This document shows, piece by piece, positions 21,695 to 33,564 of a stretch of DNA of 64,000 bases; the stretch's first letter is position 1, and each line of letters opens with the position of its first letter. Below the pieces are notes generated by a model that ran no database searches, was not told where the DNA came from, and saw only the letters and a program-made list of their open reading frames with translations. The stretch is from Przewalskia tangutica. Taxonomy: Eukaryota; Streptophyta; Magnoliopsida; Solanales; Solanaceae. Location: contig CM056723.1 in the NCBI GenBank assembly GCA_029844215.1, positions 88,280,790 through 88,344,789 on the forward strand, in the 5' to 3' direction. The position numbers were made by a program, and so were the translations under genes.

Positions 21695-22307
21695 TAGTAA
21701 AGACATTATAAAATATTTAAATAATCAACAAATAAATATCACAATTTAATAAAATAATTAGAGAATGAAACGAGTGTACCAAACTTGGATTGAATTCAAT
21801 AGAAACTCAAGCTCAAGTCTTGCGTCTTGCTACTTTGAATTTGAAAACTAATAATATTAATAACTTGAAAATTGATAATAAAGATGATTAAGAGAGTATG
21901 AGAATAAGAGAATTGAGAGAAATGTTGTGTGATAAAAATGAAGAAAATGTAGAGAATTTATAGATTTTTAAAGGGTAAAAATGGAATTAAAATAAATAAG
22001 TAAACAAAAAAAAATGGTGCCAGCAGTCGAAATGACCGCTGCCCATACTCCGCCCCAGGCCCTCCCAAGCCCAACGGTGAAATGACCGTTGGGCAAATTG
22101 TTTATTTTTTTGTTCTTAGGTTAGCAGAATGGAACCGGTTTTTAGATTCGCCTAACTGTCCGGCCTTCTGGGTTTTTAATAACGTGCGGGTTGGGGTTGA
22201 GGCAACCCAACTGACCCGGTATGTCCTTACCGGTCGGGTCCGGACCGGTTAAACTACCGGGTCAACCGGTCCGGTTCCGGGTCAACCCGGACCGGTTGAC
22301 AGGTATA
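21695..22307 (-). mobile_element. 5' non-coding end of the hAT transposon
   Basis: AT-rich stretch (probable intron/leader), a perfect 10-bp hairpin (22069-22094), then GC-rich subterminal repeats of ACCGGT/CCGGGTCAACC ending CCGGTTGACAGGTATA near 22305. Reversed, the end reads CCTGTCAACCGG, a plausible hAT terminal inverted repeat. The edge was placed where LTR I sequence (TTTCAAGACAAGTCAC, as in LTR F) resumes. The 8-bp duplication cannot be checked because the other end is not in the window. Confidence 0.65.
22069..22094. repeat. Perfect hairpin in the hAT leader
   Basis: GCCCAACGGT - GAAATG - ACCGTTGGGC: 10-bp stem, 6-base loop. A weaker related copy, GCAGTCGAAATGACCGCTGC, lies just upstream at 22023-22042. 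Confidence 0.8.
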
Positions 22308-22579
22308 ATTTTTCAAGACAAGTCACAATACCTTTTAGAAATACATTTAGGCTTCTAAATCAAGTGACTTCTTTCTTTTAAAAACCTTAAGCAATTGATG
22401 CCTTTACATCAATTTGTCTTTCATAATTTCAAGTCATTTAACATACTTAAATTACTTAGAGTAAATCACTCTTTTTTTTTTACTTTCCATAAAGCTATTA
22501 TAACCAACTTCCCATAAAGCCGTTATACTAGTTTTATACTTTAGAAACTTACATTCTTCCTTATAACCAAGAGACTTAA
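22308..22579 (-). repeat. LTR I fragment, left part
   Basis: Resembles LTR F at 60340-60580 (CTTCTAAATCAAGTGACTTC, then the CATAAAGCTATTATAACC module at 22489-22530). Cut by hAT on the left and by solo LTR H on the right. Confidence 0.75.
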
Positions 22580-25500
22580 TGTCACGACTCGACCCCGGGC
22601 CGCGACTGGTGCCCTACCTGGGCACCCTTCAAATCATACAACATAATAAACTGCGGAAGATAATTAACACTCTTTTTTTTTTAAAACCAAGGCAAAGCCG
22701 ATAAGGCTGCCATAATATAAATCACCCAAAAAGGGATTACACTATCCAAAAATGTAATTACAACTCTATCCAGTCCAGCCCACATGTGAATACAGACCTC
22801 TAAGATTTGAACAAATACTATGACGGGACAAGGCCCCACCGTACCCCTGAATATACATAGCCCTGACAACTCCGGAACATTGGAGCCATCTCGAAATGCT
22901 GAAACAGGATCCTAAGCTCGCGGATCCACAACTGTGTACCTAAACCTGCGGACATGAACGCAGCGGCCGAAGAAGTCGATACAACAGTGCGAATATGGAG
23001 CAGAAATAAAGAAATGCGATGTGGATCATAAGCGTACAAAAGAATGCGAGGCAAGTATAAAAGTACATACGGATCTGTAGTGTCATTACCACTTATAAAC
23101 TTAATTGCACATCATTATCTTTTCCATTCCATTAAGAATTATAGCCATATCTTACGTACATATTTAGGAGAAGTCATTAAGTTCATTACCATCTATCTTA
23201 CTTATCTTTCATAACATAATCCGACCCTTTATGGAGGGACGCATATACTACCCGACCCAATCTGGGACGCGATCAAGTCACACAAATATCAAAGCGTGCC
23301 CGTGGAATCCCCCATCACCGCCGGTATAAGTGTAAAATATAACCATGTGACGCGCCCGTGGCATCCCACCTCACTGTCGGCGTACACATACACAATACAT
23401 ATATATATCTCCTGCCCGTGGAATCCCACATCACTGCCGACAGCTGTAGGTGTAACATATACAACACACACACACACACATATATATATATAACGCGGCC
23501 GCATGCCCCGGAATCCCTCATCGTATAAGCATGGCCATAACGTGCCATCGTCATCCCTCATCGTAGGTGCAGGTCTTCATGGGGAGCTAGCCCATGGAGT
23601 AATAATATAACATGCCCTCGGAATCCCTCATCGTGGGTACATGTCTTCATGGGGAGCTAGCCCATGGAGTAATAATCGTACATAGCATGGTCGCATGCCC
23701 CGGAATCCCTCATCGTATAAGCATGGTCATGGTTAATAAAACAAATCCGGGAATCTAACCCGCCTCCTGGTCACATGCCCCGGAATCCCACATCGTATAA
23801 GCATGTCCAAGGATCAATCATAATGGAAGCATACCCGTGGAATCCCACATCACTGTCGGTACGTCCAAGTAAACTTACAACAAGACAGCCGACCCTCCAA
23901 CTGAGAGTCACGACAACGTAAACATATAATACTTGCACTCAAAGCTATCACAAGCAGACATAGGCAAGTTCATTAAACCTTTAGACTTCCATTTTTATAA
24001 ACTTATGGCACTTTCGTTTCACACATAAAAATCTGGGAATTTAACCCAAAGTACTACGTACTTCCATTCTTTTAAAAAGGTTTCTTTTCATATAAAACCC
24101 CAAGATACTAACACTCGTAGTATCAAGGCTTGTTTACACCTTACCTAAGTCACTACACTTTTAGAAATATATTTGTCGGCTTCTAAATCAAGTGACTTCT
24201 TTCCTTAAAACTTAAGCAATAGATGCTTTTAAATCCATTTGCCTTTCTTTATTTCCAAAACATTTATCATTACTCAGAGTAAACCACTCTTTTAACTTTC
24301 CATAAAGCTATTATAACCCACTTCCCATAAAGTCGTTATACTAACTTTATACCTTAGGCAAATACATTCTTTTTCTAACCAAGAGACTTATACTTTCGAA
24401 AACCAAGTATCGTATACTTTCAACGTACTTCAAGTCTCTTATCTTTTAGAATCAAGTTTCGTAGTTCATAGTCTTAACACTTCATTACGTAAACTCTTTA
24501 AATTAAGCAACATATGCCTTATATGTGTGAATAGGTTATACTTGTTTATACTGATCTCATTAAAGCAGTCATGATCTAGAAAATGTAATACAATTTTGTC
24601 TTATCTTAGCTTCTATGCAGATGGAGAATTCTACTTGTTTTAATATAATTTATCGTCATTACATTTTCCTTTATTAACGCTGCAATGGCTTGTTCGATAC
24701 TTATTCTCATTCGTGCCGTAAATTAGCCAAGTCAACTTGGCTCCAAACACCTCCTAACGACTCTTACCAACATCCCCCATAAGACTTGGTAAGAACTTAG
24801 GATAACTCAGACATAACATTTACATAGAGTAAATCAACATACATACTTCTTAACTTCTAAGAGTAGAAGGAAACATGAAATAATACCACATATACATTCC
24901 ATACATAGAATCATGTCAAAAGAAGGAAGGGATTCACATACCTCGCGACGATTATCGACAATTAGCAAAATGCTCTGAAGTAGTTCAACCTTGATAGTTA
25001 TTCCATCCTTCAAGTAGAATCCGCTATACTTAGTACTTCAACCTTTACAAGCCCTTAATCTTTCCAAGATTCAAAGTCGCTCCTTAGCAATTCTTAGCTC
25101 CTTTCCTCATGTTCCAATCCGCTCCAAGCACTCCTTAGAAGCCTATGAAGAACTCATCTTCAAGTTCCAACTTCAAAGTTGAAGAACTCCTTAAGTTTCC
25201 GCCTTGCGACTAATACGAAAACGCCACTTTTCCGAAATCTTTCTATTGAGATAACCTTACAATACTCTTAGGAACCTTGGGTTTAAGTCTTGTGAATTAT
25301 CATCCACAATTGCAAAATTTTGTCTTAAAAAATAGGCCTAAAGCCGAGAGCTTCTTTGAACACACACAAGGTCTCTAAATTTTTCTAAGTGTTAAATGAG
25401 CTAGTCTTGCACTAGTTATGCATATATAACACAATGGAGGGTCTTAGACTTAAACAAATGGGTGGCTAAGATGAGTTTCACTAGGATCAAGCCCATGTGG

Positions 25501-25909
25501 CCCTTTGACAAGTCAACAAAATCAAGCTACAAGACTTATCATCCATAATGGTCAAATGACCCTTTTACCCTTGCATTAATTTGACCAAGCCATGTGGGAG
25601 GGTTCCACGTGTCGCCCTCCCATTCGTCCATAAAATTCCGTAACCCTCGTGGGCCCCACAAAACGTAAAATTCCTCGGGTGGGCCCCACACGACCAAATC
25701 CGTAAAATAAATTTCCATAATGAAAATACATTCCATAATCCTCAATTAATGCATTTTGAGAATCCAATTCTCCTCAACGAACATTTTTCCTTTCCGACGT
25801 TCGGAAGATTTTTCGTCGGAAAAACAATTCTTCCTTTCGTACCAATTTCAAGTCTTGAGTTCCTTATGAACATTCTCTTAAACATGTCCTGGAGTTACGG
25901 GGTGTAACA
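22580..25909 (-). mobile_element. Solo LTR H (3330 bp)
   Basis: Starts TGTCACGACTCGACCC and ends CGGGGTGTAACA; CTTAA stands on both sides (22575-22579, 25910-25914). There is no internal region, so it is a solo LTR left by recombination between two LTRs. Contains a minisatellite with CCCGTGGAATCCC (23230-23870), a (CA)n(TA)n run (23463-23492), the TATAAC/CTTTATG module (24301-24342), the conserved AATAAA block (24580-24715), CACATACCT (24933-24941), and an ATATATAAC TATA-like motif (25432-25440). Frames inside are incidental. Confidence 0.9.
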
Positions 25910-25914
25910 CTTAA

Positions 25915-27186
25915 ACTTTCCAACAAAACAAGTATCAAAAATACTTTCAACATACTTAAAGTCTCTTAACTTTTGAAAACCAAGATATCCTTAATATTTA
26001 AACAAGTGAGTTAATTCCCTAACTCAATCAACTTAGACATTCTTAAAATAAGCCAAGGATATCAAATGGACTAGATTGTCAAAATCTTGTACGTCTACCG
26101 TACTATACATTTACAACTTATTCATGCTCAAGAGATAAGAAAGTTCCACATACCTCTTCGGTTTAATCCACTTGCTAAGTCCAATACGCCGTACGTAGTA
26201 TGTCAACCTATAATGACCATAGTACGTCTATTAACTTCTTACTTCAAACGTAGAATATTCCAAGTGCAAAGTCACTAAATTCTACGGAAAATCGGACAAC
26301 ACTTCCTTTGTTTCTACATACTTTGCCACCTTTTTCAAGGACGAATTCAAAAACCAAACACGCCACATTTAAGGCTCAACAAAGTAGTTAACAATAGGGG
26401 ATTACACGCTTAATCAAGACGTGTAAAATTCCGCCCCACAATTTATATCAAACTAGTCTAAACTACAATGTCAATTCGGCAAATTAGGGACAACAATACA
26501 AATTCGTTTCCAATCCATTTTCAATCCAAGCTATTCAGTATAACATGTTATAAAGTCGCAATCGATTATAACAACTATAATCTTCAAGTAGATAACATGC
26601 GACGATTCTAGTTATCGACCAAAATTGTATTTCAATTTCAAATGGCTAAACATGTCATTTTCGGATTTGAGCTTCTAAATTTCCATAACACTTATCAATC
26701 TTCATAACACATATCACATGATCATTTCTAACTTATAATAACATGGAATCTTCAATTACAAAAGTTAGACGAAGATTATACCTCATTTAGCCCAACTATG
26801 ATCCAAGATTACAAGTCGATCCTTAGCAACTTTAGCTCCTCCTTTCGACGTTCCAATCCACTCCAAGCAACCCTTAGAAGCTTATGAAGAACTCCTCTTC
26901 AAGTTCCAACTTCAAAGTTGAATAACTCCTTAGGTTTTCGCCTTGCGACTAATACGAAAACACCATTTTTCCGGGATCTTTCTATTGAGATACACTTACA
27001 ATACCCTTAGGTACCTTGGTTTAAAGTGGGGAGATTATTGGACATCAAACAATTTTTTTTTTTGAAACCCTTGTGAAAGCCGAGAGCACCTCTTAGTGTT
27101 CTTCAAGATTTTGAAAAATTTGTCTAAGTGTAGAAGCTTGTCTTGCACTAGTATACATATATAACAAGATGGAGGGTCAAGATTAG
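25915..27186 (-). repeat. LTR I fragment, right part
   Basis: Continues I after H (CTTAA at 25910-25914). It follows LTR F from about 60590 to 61950, including CACATACCT near 26150. The similarity stops near 27186, before the expected CGGGGTGTAACA end, so I is truncated here and its internal region is lost. Confidence 0.75.
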
Positions 27187-27291
27187 CCCCCCCTCGCCCC
27201 ACCCATATGGTTGAGCCGCTCCTGATAATATTCACATAATATTTGGTTTAGTGCATTAAGTTGGATAATAAATTTTAAATTGATTGAATGA
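27187..27291. other. Unassigned sequence before the SINE
   Basis: About 100 bp; a short C-rich run then AT-rich sequence. No gene or repeat recognised. Confidence 0.4.
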
Positions 27292-27438
27292 AGGTAGTTA
27301 ATTGACAAGTGAGAGTTGCTTAGTTGGTATAACACCTCCATCCATGACCAGTAGGTCCAAGGTTCGAGTCACACTGAAGGGAGGTATGGAAACATTACAT
27401 ATCCTCCAAAATGGAGGTTTAAAAAGAGGTAGTTAATT
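27292..27438 (+). mobile_element. tRNA-derived SINE with 12-bp target duplication
   Basis: AGGTAGTTAATT at 27292-27303 is repeated at 27427-27438. The 123-bp body between has an A-box-like TTGCTTAGTTGG (27316-27327) and a B-box-like GGTTCGAGTCA (27361-27371), 33 bases apart, as in tRNA-derived internal Pol III promoters, and ends AAAAAG. A tRNA gene is excluded because no cloverleaf closes around the boxes. The family is not identified. Confidence 0.8.
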
Positions 27439-27468
27439 ATTCATAATTGGCTTCTTTCTTGATCACTT

Positions 27469-29400
27469 ATATAACGACCCAATAGGTCATTTTAAGTTCT
27501 AGGTCCCTTTTTACCTAAACACACATAATTTAAAATGATATTTTTAATTTATCGAAGTGGGTGGCATGATTTCTATGGCAATTGGGTGTGTATCAGAGAA
27601 GAAATAGTGAAATTTAAAAATCCTTAAGTTGAGAGATGAAAAGGGTTGACCAAAGACACAGAGGGTTAACGAGGTTCAATAAAAGTTTTGTTAATTTTAT
27701 AAGGTCCGAATTATGATTTTTGACTTAGTCAAGCAGTAGTTGATTGAGAAAATGTAGTTGATCTTGGTCAATATCAGATCAAGACGACCTCGTTTGGGTG
27801 TTTCGAGTGTGCGAGCAGATCTAGAATGTGTTTATGATTGAAATGTGTATTTAGTTTGTGTCCGGGAGATTTTAGTTGAATTTTGGGGGTTGAATCGAAA
27901 GTGAAATGGCAGTTGTTGGTTTGCTGGTGCATCACCCTTCATCGCGCTCGCAAGGGTCCCCTCGCATTCGCGAAGAGGGGTGGGACGAGGGTTATCGCAG
28001 TCGCGAGGGGGCAAACCACAATCACATAGAAGGACGGGGATTGGGACGGACAGGACCACAATCGCAACCCAGGGGCCCGCATTCACGAGAGTATATGGCC
28101 TGGCTGTGTAGTTTCCCCTAACTACGAACTTGGCATTTTATTTTATATTTTGAGCTATAGACCTCGACTTTGGGAAATTCTTTAAGAGATTTTCAAGATT
28201 CGTAGTGGGGGTAAGATTCTAATCTTCGTTTTATCATTCTATCTTAGATTTTGGCGGGATTTCATTGTTATAATCATGATTTGAGTTGTAGATTTTGGGT
28301 TAAAAAGCCCTAGGTTAAAATTATGAATTTCTTCAAATTGAAATCGAAATTGAGTCATTTTTGGGATTTAGACTATATGAACTATGTTAATAGGATTTTA
28401 TCATGAAAATGCAATTTTATGCTCCGAGGCCCTAGATTGCCTTTTAGGTGACCTTTTGGGTCCGAAATTGTCGTTTAGCAATATGGGTGTCTATGAACTT
28501 GTATGCTTACGTTTTTGTATTAGAACAGATTCGGATCGTTCGTAGGCTCTACAAAAGGGCAAGGCTTTATTGTGAGTGCTGGACTTCGAATCAGGCAAGT
28601 TGTGACCTTACTTGATTTTATTTAAAATGTATGGTTAATTAAAATGAACTAATGAAGAGGGGTAATGGGAAATTAAATGTGGTGTCGTACTTGTAAGGTG
28701 ACGAGTACTCGTATTGAGTATCGATGACATGCTTTAGGAACGTGTATCGTATTCGAGTCATTGTATCTATAGTATAGATGTCATGTTTTGAACATTAGCT
28801 GATAGCTTAATTTGATTGTGTGAATTGTGATTGAGATATGAAATCTCTTATTTGATGCTTCTATATTTAATGCATGTCTTAATTGTGATTATTTCTCATC
28901 GCTCTGTAATATTCGTCTCAAAGTGGAAAAGATATTAAAGATTGAATCGTTTACTTTTTAGCGTTGTTGCTTATATAGTACATATCATGTTCATGCTTTC
29001 ATATGGTATCTCATGCATATTACACTTGAGGGTACATATGTTATGTTCGATGAAAATGGTTCCGGATGGAGTGATATGAATGAAAAAGGGCAGAATGACT
29101 GAAGATAGATAATGTGAGCCGAATTGGATAAGTACGGGTAATATGAGCCGAATTGGATAAGTACGGGTAATATGAGCCTAATTGGCTAACTGTTCAGATT
29201 AGAAATATAAAATGGCTAAAACCCAATGGGAAATAATTATGGGCTTGCGAGTGCCCTATGGGTCTCGCATTCCATATTACTGAGCGGTGATGAAAGGCCT
29301 TTGAAACAGCATGGACTTTTGTGTTAGAATCCATCGTGGGTAAGTAAAGGTAAACTTTAAAGGTTGATGACATTATAAAGGATGGCGATGGTTTAAAATA
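27469..29400 (+). repeat. Old gypsy LTR fragment K
   Basis: Begins TATAACGACCCAATAGGTCA, resembling a gypsy LTR start (TGTAACGACCC). Contains a GC-rich island with CGCGAG/CGCAAG motifs (about 27930-28095) and a 29-bp repeat with ATGAGCCGAATTGG (about 29111-29190, three units). It is cut at 29400 by element D. No gene; the frames at 27832-28121 come from the GC-rich island. The strand is inferred from the start motif only. Confidence 0.5.
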
Positions 29401-32347
29401 TGTCACAACCCGACCTCGGGCCTGCGACTGATGCCTTACCCGGGCACCCTAGTAGATATACATCAGAGAAAACCAGCGGAATAAACTCATAAACATGGAA
29501 CAATGTAAAATAAGAAACAGGCTAACCGATAAGGTTGCCTTTCAACATGTATATAAAAATCAAAAGCCTGAACAACTATATCCTTTACAAACTCAACTCA
29601 CAACAGGACTACAGACCTCTAAGAGTTTATAACAACTATGACGGGACAGGGCCCCGCCATACCTCTGAATGTACATGAACCTACAATGACAGGGAACCAT
29701 ACCAAAAGATAAGCCTCCGGAGAAACGGAGCTTCCCAAAACGCAGAACTGTGACCCTATGAGCGAGGATCAACAACCGATGTACCTCTACCTGCGGCATG
29801 AACGCAGCCCCTGAAGGTCGATCTGGCAGTGCAGTATGTGTGAAATCTTTCAGTAATGAAAACACAATAGTCCAAAAACAAATCCACAGACATGTATGAA
29901 AAACCAATTAACAGTACACAGTGCCATAGTATATACGAGAGTAAATAAGTGTAACTTGGCCGGTTCTGAATAGGCAGCAAATGATCAAACTAGGGCCATT
30001 CGCCCATAGTATCATTGTGCAACTCCTAATCCTGGACTCTCCCCACCCGGTCGCATAGGTCGCATGGACCCGCATGAGGTACTCCTCGTATCTGGAGAAG
30101 CAAACCCGCGGTAATTCCTGGACTCCCCCCTTCAGTCCGCATAGGTCGCGTGGACCCGCATGAGGTACTCCTCGCATCGGGGGTAGCAAACCCGCGGAAT
30201 ATGAACAACGTAACATGGCCAGGGGTTTAAGTGATATAATACAAACGCAACCGGTCATCGTAAACAACATAAGCAAATTAGAAAAACCTTCTTAACACAA
30301 AAAGTCTCAAGACATTAATATCCGTAGTATCAAGACACATTTACTTATTAAACCAAGTTACTACACCTTCAGAAAATCATTACAAGGCCTTTAAAATCAA
30401 GTAAGTAAACTGTTCTTTTATCCTCCTTAAGTCGTTATAACTAACTTTCCATAAAGCTATTATAACACTTATATCTTAAGTAATTCAAACAATCACACTC
30501 TTTTGAGAAACCAAAGAACTTATTCTTTTAAAACCAAGTATCAATTCCTTTCCGAATAATGATTCACAACTTTTTAGAATAAGTCAAGGCTCTTAAGATT
30601 TAGAAGTCAAGTCAAGGACATCAAAATGAAACCAAATTCATTTAACACACGTACGTCTACCGTACTATATATTTCATAATAATCATGCTCAAGAGGATAG
30701 GAAGAGTTCACATACCTCCTCGACTAAATCCACTTGCCAAATCGAATATGTCGCGCGTAGAATATCAACCTAAAATAATCATAACACGTCTATCAAATTC
30801 TAGTTTCTTCGTAGATATTTCTAAGTGTAAGGTCTTTTATTCTACGAAAAATTGGGCAGCACTTCCCTTGTTTCTACGTACTTTTCCACTTTTTTCAAGG
30901 TCCGAAATCAATAACCAAATGCCTCTTTTAAGGTGCAACAATTCAACAAGTCAAAGGGGATTACACGCCTAACTGGACGTGTAAAAATTCAGCCCCTTAA
31001 TCTACAAAAGCTGTCCATAATACTAGTCCATAGTCCAATGTAAAAACAGTCCAAAGTCCAATGTAAAAACAGTCCAAAGTCCAATGTAAAAACAGTCCAA
31101 AGTCCAAGTCCTTTAGTTGGTGTTCTTGGCCAACTACTACAATCAAAACTGTCCAGTTTTTAGGCTAGCATGTCAATACTTGTTTCATTACTTCTTTAAT
31201 ATTCCAACTTATATTCCAATCTTTATATAAGTTACATTAACTTGTTATTAACAAGATTCCTTCATGTCAACAAGTAATAGGTAATGTTTTAACAACATAA
31301 ATGGCTAGCATGCCAATTCTCGATTTTAACAAGTTTAATGGCTAGCATGCCAATTTTTGGTTTTTAACATCTTAATAAGGTCCAAATCTTTTCAATCTTC
31401 CTTCCACATATCATATACTCAAACATATACTACCAACATATGTAATTTTCAACTTCATTAAAAAGGACAAGATTATTACCTCAATAAGCCCAAAATTATC
31501 CAAGATCTAAAAGTTGATCCTTAGAAATGTTAGCTCCTATTCCTTACGTTCCAATCTACTCCAAGAAACCCTTAGAAGTTCCTAACCAACTTCTCTTAAT
31601 ACTTTATCCAAAAATATGAAGATCACCTTAGGGTTTCACTTAGCGACTATCGGATTAACTTAGTATTTCCGGGATTTTTGTGTTGGGATATCCTTAGAAC
31701 ACTATTAGGGACACTTGGTTAAGGTATTGGGATTAAACAACAACAATTGAAGAATTGTTCTTCAAGAAATAGGGGGTGCCGAGAGCTTTCAATAGGAGGG
31801 AGTAATATTTGTCTTGAAATTTCTAAGTGATGAAGTCTTCAACCCTAAGGTGTGTATATATAAGACAACCAAGGGCTATGATCAAAGCAAGTGTGTGGTT
31901 GAGATTGGGGACAAGTGTGTGTGGGTCCCACAAGCCACTTGTCCAACAAATATCTTGAGACAAGTGGCTTGCCACTTGGCTCAACCAATTCGCCCAACAT
32001 GGGCCACATGGGGTGACACGTGTCGTCCTCCTATTGGTCCAAAATATTTCATCTCCCCACAATCTCAATAATTGGTCCAAAATCAAAAACCTTGTGGGCC
32101 CCACAAAAGCGAAAATTTTTCCGGGTGGGCCCCACATGACCAAATCTGAAAATAAAATTTCATAATACTTATAAATCCTATAAGTCTTAAATACCAAAAT
32201 TGAGAATCCAATTTCCAATAATAAACCTTTTTCCTTCACGAGGTTCGGAATATTTCCGTAGGAAAAAAAATCTTTCCTTTCTTTCAAACTTAAGATCGCA
32301 CTTGCGTACGTCCTCTTAAACATACCCTGAAACTACGGGGTGTAATA
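29401..32347 (-). repeat. 3' LTR of element D (2947 bp)
   Basis: Starts TGTCACAACCCGACC, ends CGGGGTGTAATA before the polypurine tract. Contains two repeat units with CGCATGAGGTACTCCTCG (30040-30190), a TATAAC/CTTTATG module (30427-30465), CACATACCT (30709-30717), a 23-bp repeat GTCCAATGTAAAAACA (31030-31108, about 3 units) and two copies of ATGGCTAGCATGCCAATT (about 31300-31355). The TATA-like TATATATAAG near 31855 lies about 490 bp from the LTR 5' end. No gene. Confidence 0.85.
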
Positions 32348-32362
32348 TTCTCTCCCCCTTAG
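32348..32362 (-). other. Polypurine tract of element D
   Basis: Reverse complement CTAAGGGGGAGAGAA, next to the LTR; preceded in element sense by GAACATTCGGGACGAAT as in J, A, B and C. The 3' untranslated region runs to about 32510. Confidence 0.75.
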
Positions 32363-32509
32363 AAAGATTCGTCCCGAATGTTCCTTTTAAGTTTAATCAA
32401 ATCAGATATCGGCATAGTCCCTCTTAACCATACCCCACAAAAACAAGAACGCCATACATGGCCAAAATAACACTTAAGCATATATGTCAATTAAAATCAA
32501 CCAGTAGGA

Positions 32510-33192
32510 AAGTGAGTTACCTGGAGGTGTAGGGAATAAGTGAGGATACTTTATCATCATGTCCTCCTCTGCTTCTCTCTATTCTCGTTCCGTCACAAGA
32601 CTTTTACGGAAGCCACGTCCTTCGTCCGCAGTCGCCTGACCTGGCGATCAAGTATCGCTATGGGACTCTCCTCATATGATAACTCCTCTGTCATCTGGAC
32701 ATCACTCACCGGGAACACTCTGGATGGATCTCCAATACACCTCCGCAACATAGAAATGTGAAAGACTGGATGTACTGCCTCCAGATCGGACGACAGATCC
32801 AACTCATAGGCAACCTTGCCCACTCTACGGACAATCTGATAAGGCCCAATGTACCTTGGGCTAAGTTTCCCCTTCTTCCCAAACCTCATCACACCCTTCA
32901 TGGGTGACACCTTCAGTAAAACCCAATCATCAATCTCAAACTCCAAGTGTCGACGCCAATTATCTGTATACGACTTCTGTCGACTCTGAGATGCTAGCAA
33001 TCTCTCCTGGATAAGCTTCACCTTATCCACAACCTGCTGAATCAAGTCCGACCCGACTAACTGAACCTCACCCACATTGAACCAGTCTATCGGCGACCTG
33101 CACTTCCTCCCATACAAGGCCTCATAAGGCGCCATCTGGATACTAGAATGGTAGCTGTTATTATATGCAAACTCAACAAGAGGAAAATGATC
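32510..33192 (-). pseudogene. Integrase C-terminus and damaged chromodomain of element D
   Basis: From 33135: MAPYEALYGRKCRSPIDWFN, VDKVKLIQERLLASQSRQKS, then the GPY/F part KLSPRYIGPYQIVRRVGKVA and HPVFHISMLRRCIGDPSRVF. The chromodomain starts SPIAILDRQVRRLRTKDVAS, VKVL, then TGA where Trp is expected; after it EEDMMIKYPHLF is still seen, but the central ATWE segment is deleted. Upstream, a TAA near 33190 separates this part from the catalytic core. The chromodomain places D with Tekay-type chromoviruses. Confidence 0.9.
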
Positions 33193-33564
33193 TTAGCTAC
33201 CCCTGAAATCAATAACACAGGCTCGCAACATATCCTCAAGTGTCTGGATAGTACGCTCTGCCTGTCCGTCGGTCTGAGGATGGAATGCAGTACTGAGGCT
33301 CACCTGCGTCCCTAATCCCTTCTGGAAAGACCTCCATAAATTAGCCGTAAACTGGGCTCCTCTATCTGATATAATAGATGTAGGGACCCCATGCAGTCTC
33401 ACAATATCCCGGATGTAAAGTCTAGCATAATCCTCGGCCGAATAAGTCATCCTGACTGGAAGAAAGTGGGCTGATTTCGTCAGCCTGTCTACTATAACCC
33501 AGATGGAATCACACTTCCTTTGAGTACGAGGTAACCCTGTAACAAAATCCATGTTGATCACCTC
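33193..33564 (-). pseudogene. Integrase catalytic core of element D
   Basis: In the open piece from 33561: MDFVTGLP (D5), IISDRGAQF (D66) and DGQAERTIQ (E102). D66 and E102 are separated by 35 residues, the classic D,D35E spacing. It is bounded by two stops: TGA at 33562-33564 where WKWEVI would give Trp, and TAA near 33190. Within these stops the core is uninterrupted for 122 residues, so its catalytic residues are intact, but the protein is not. Confidence 0.9.

Noticed and set aside
27304..27426. tRNA gene
   Set aside because: A and B box-like motifs but no cloverleaf or acceptor stem, and retroposition duplications flank it.
27832..28121. Host gene at the GC-rich stretch
   Set aside because: GC-rich islands with CGCGAG/CGCAAG are typical within old gypsy LTRs; frames are short, on both strands and without a domain.
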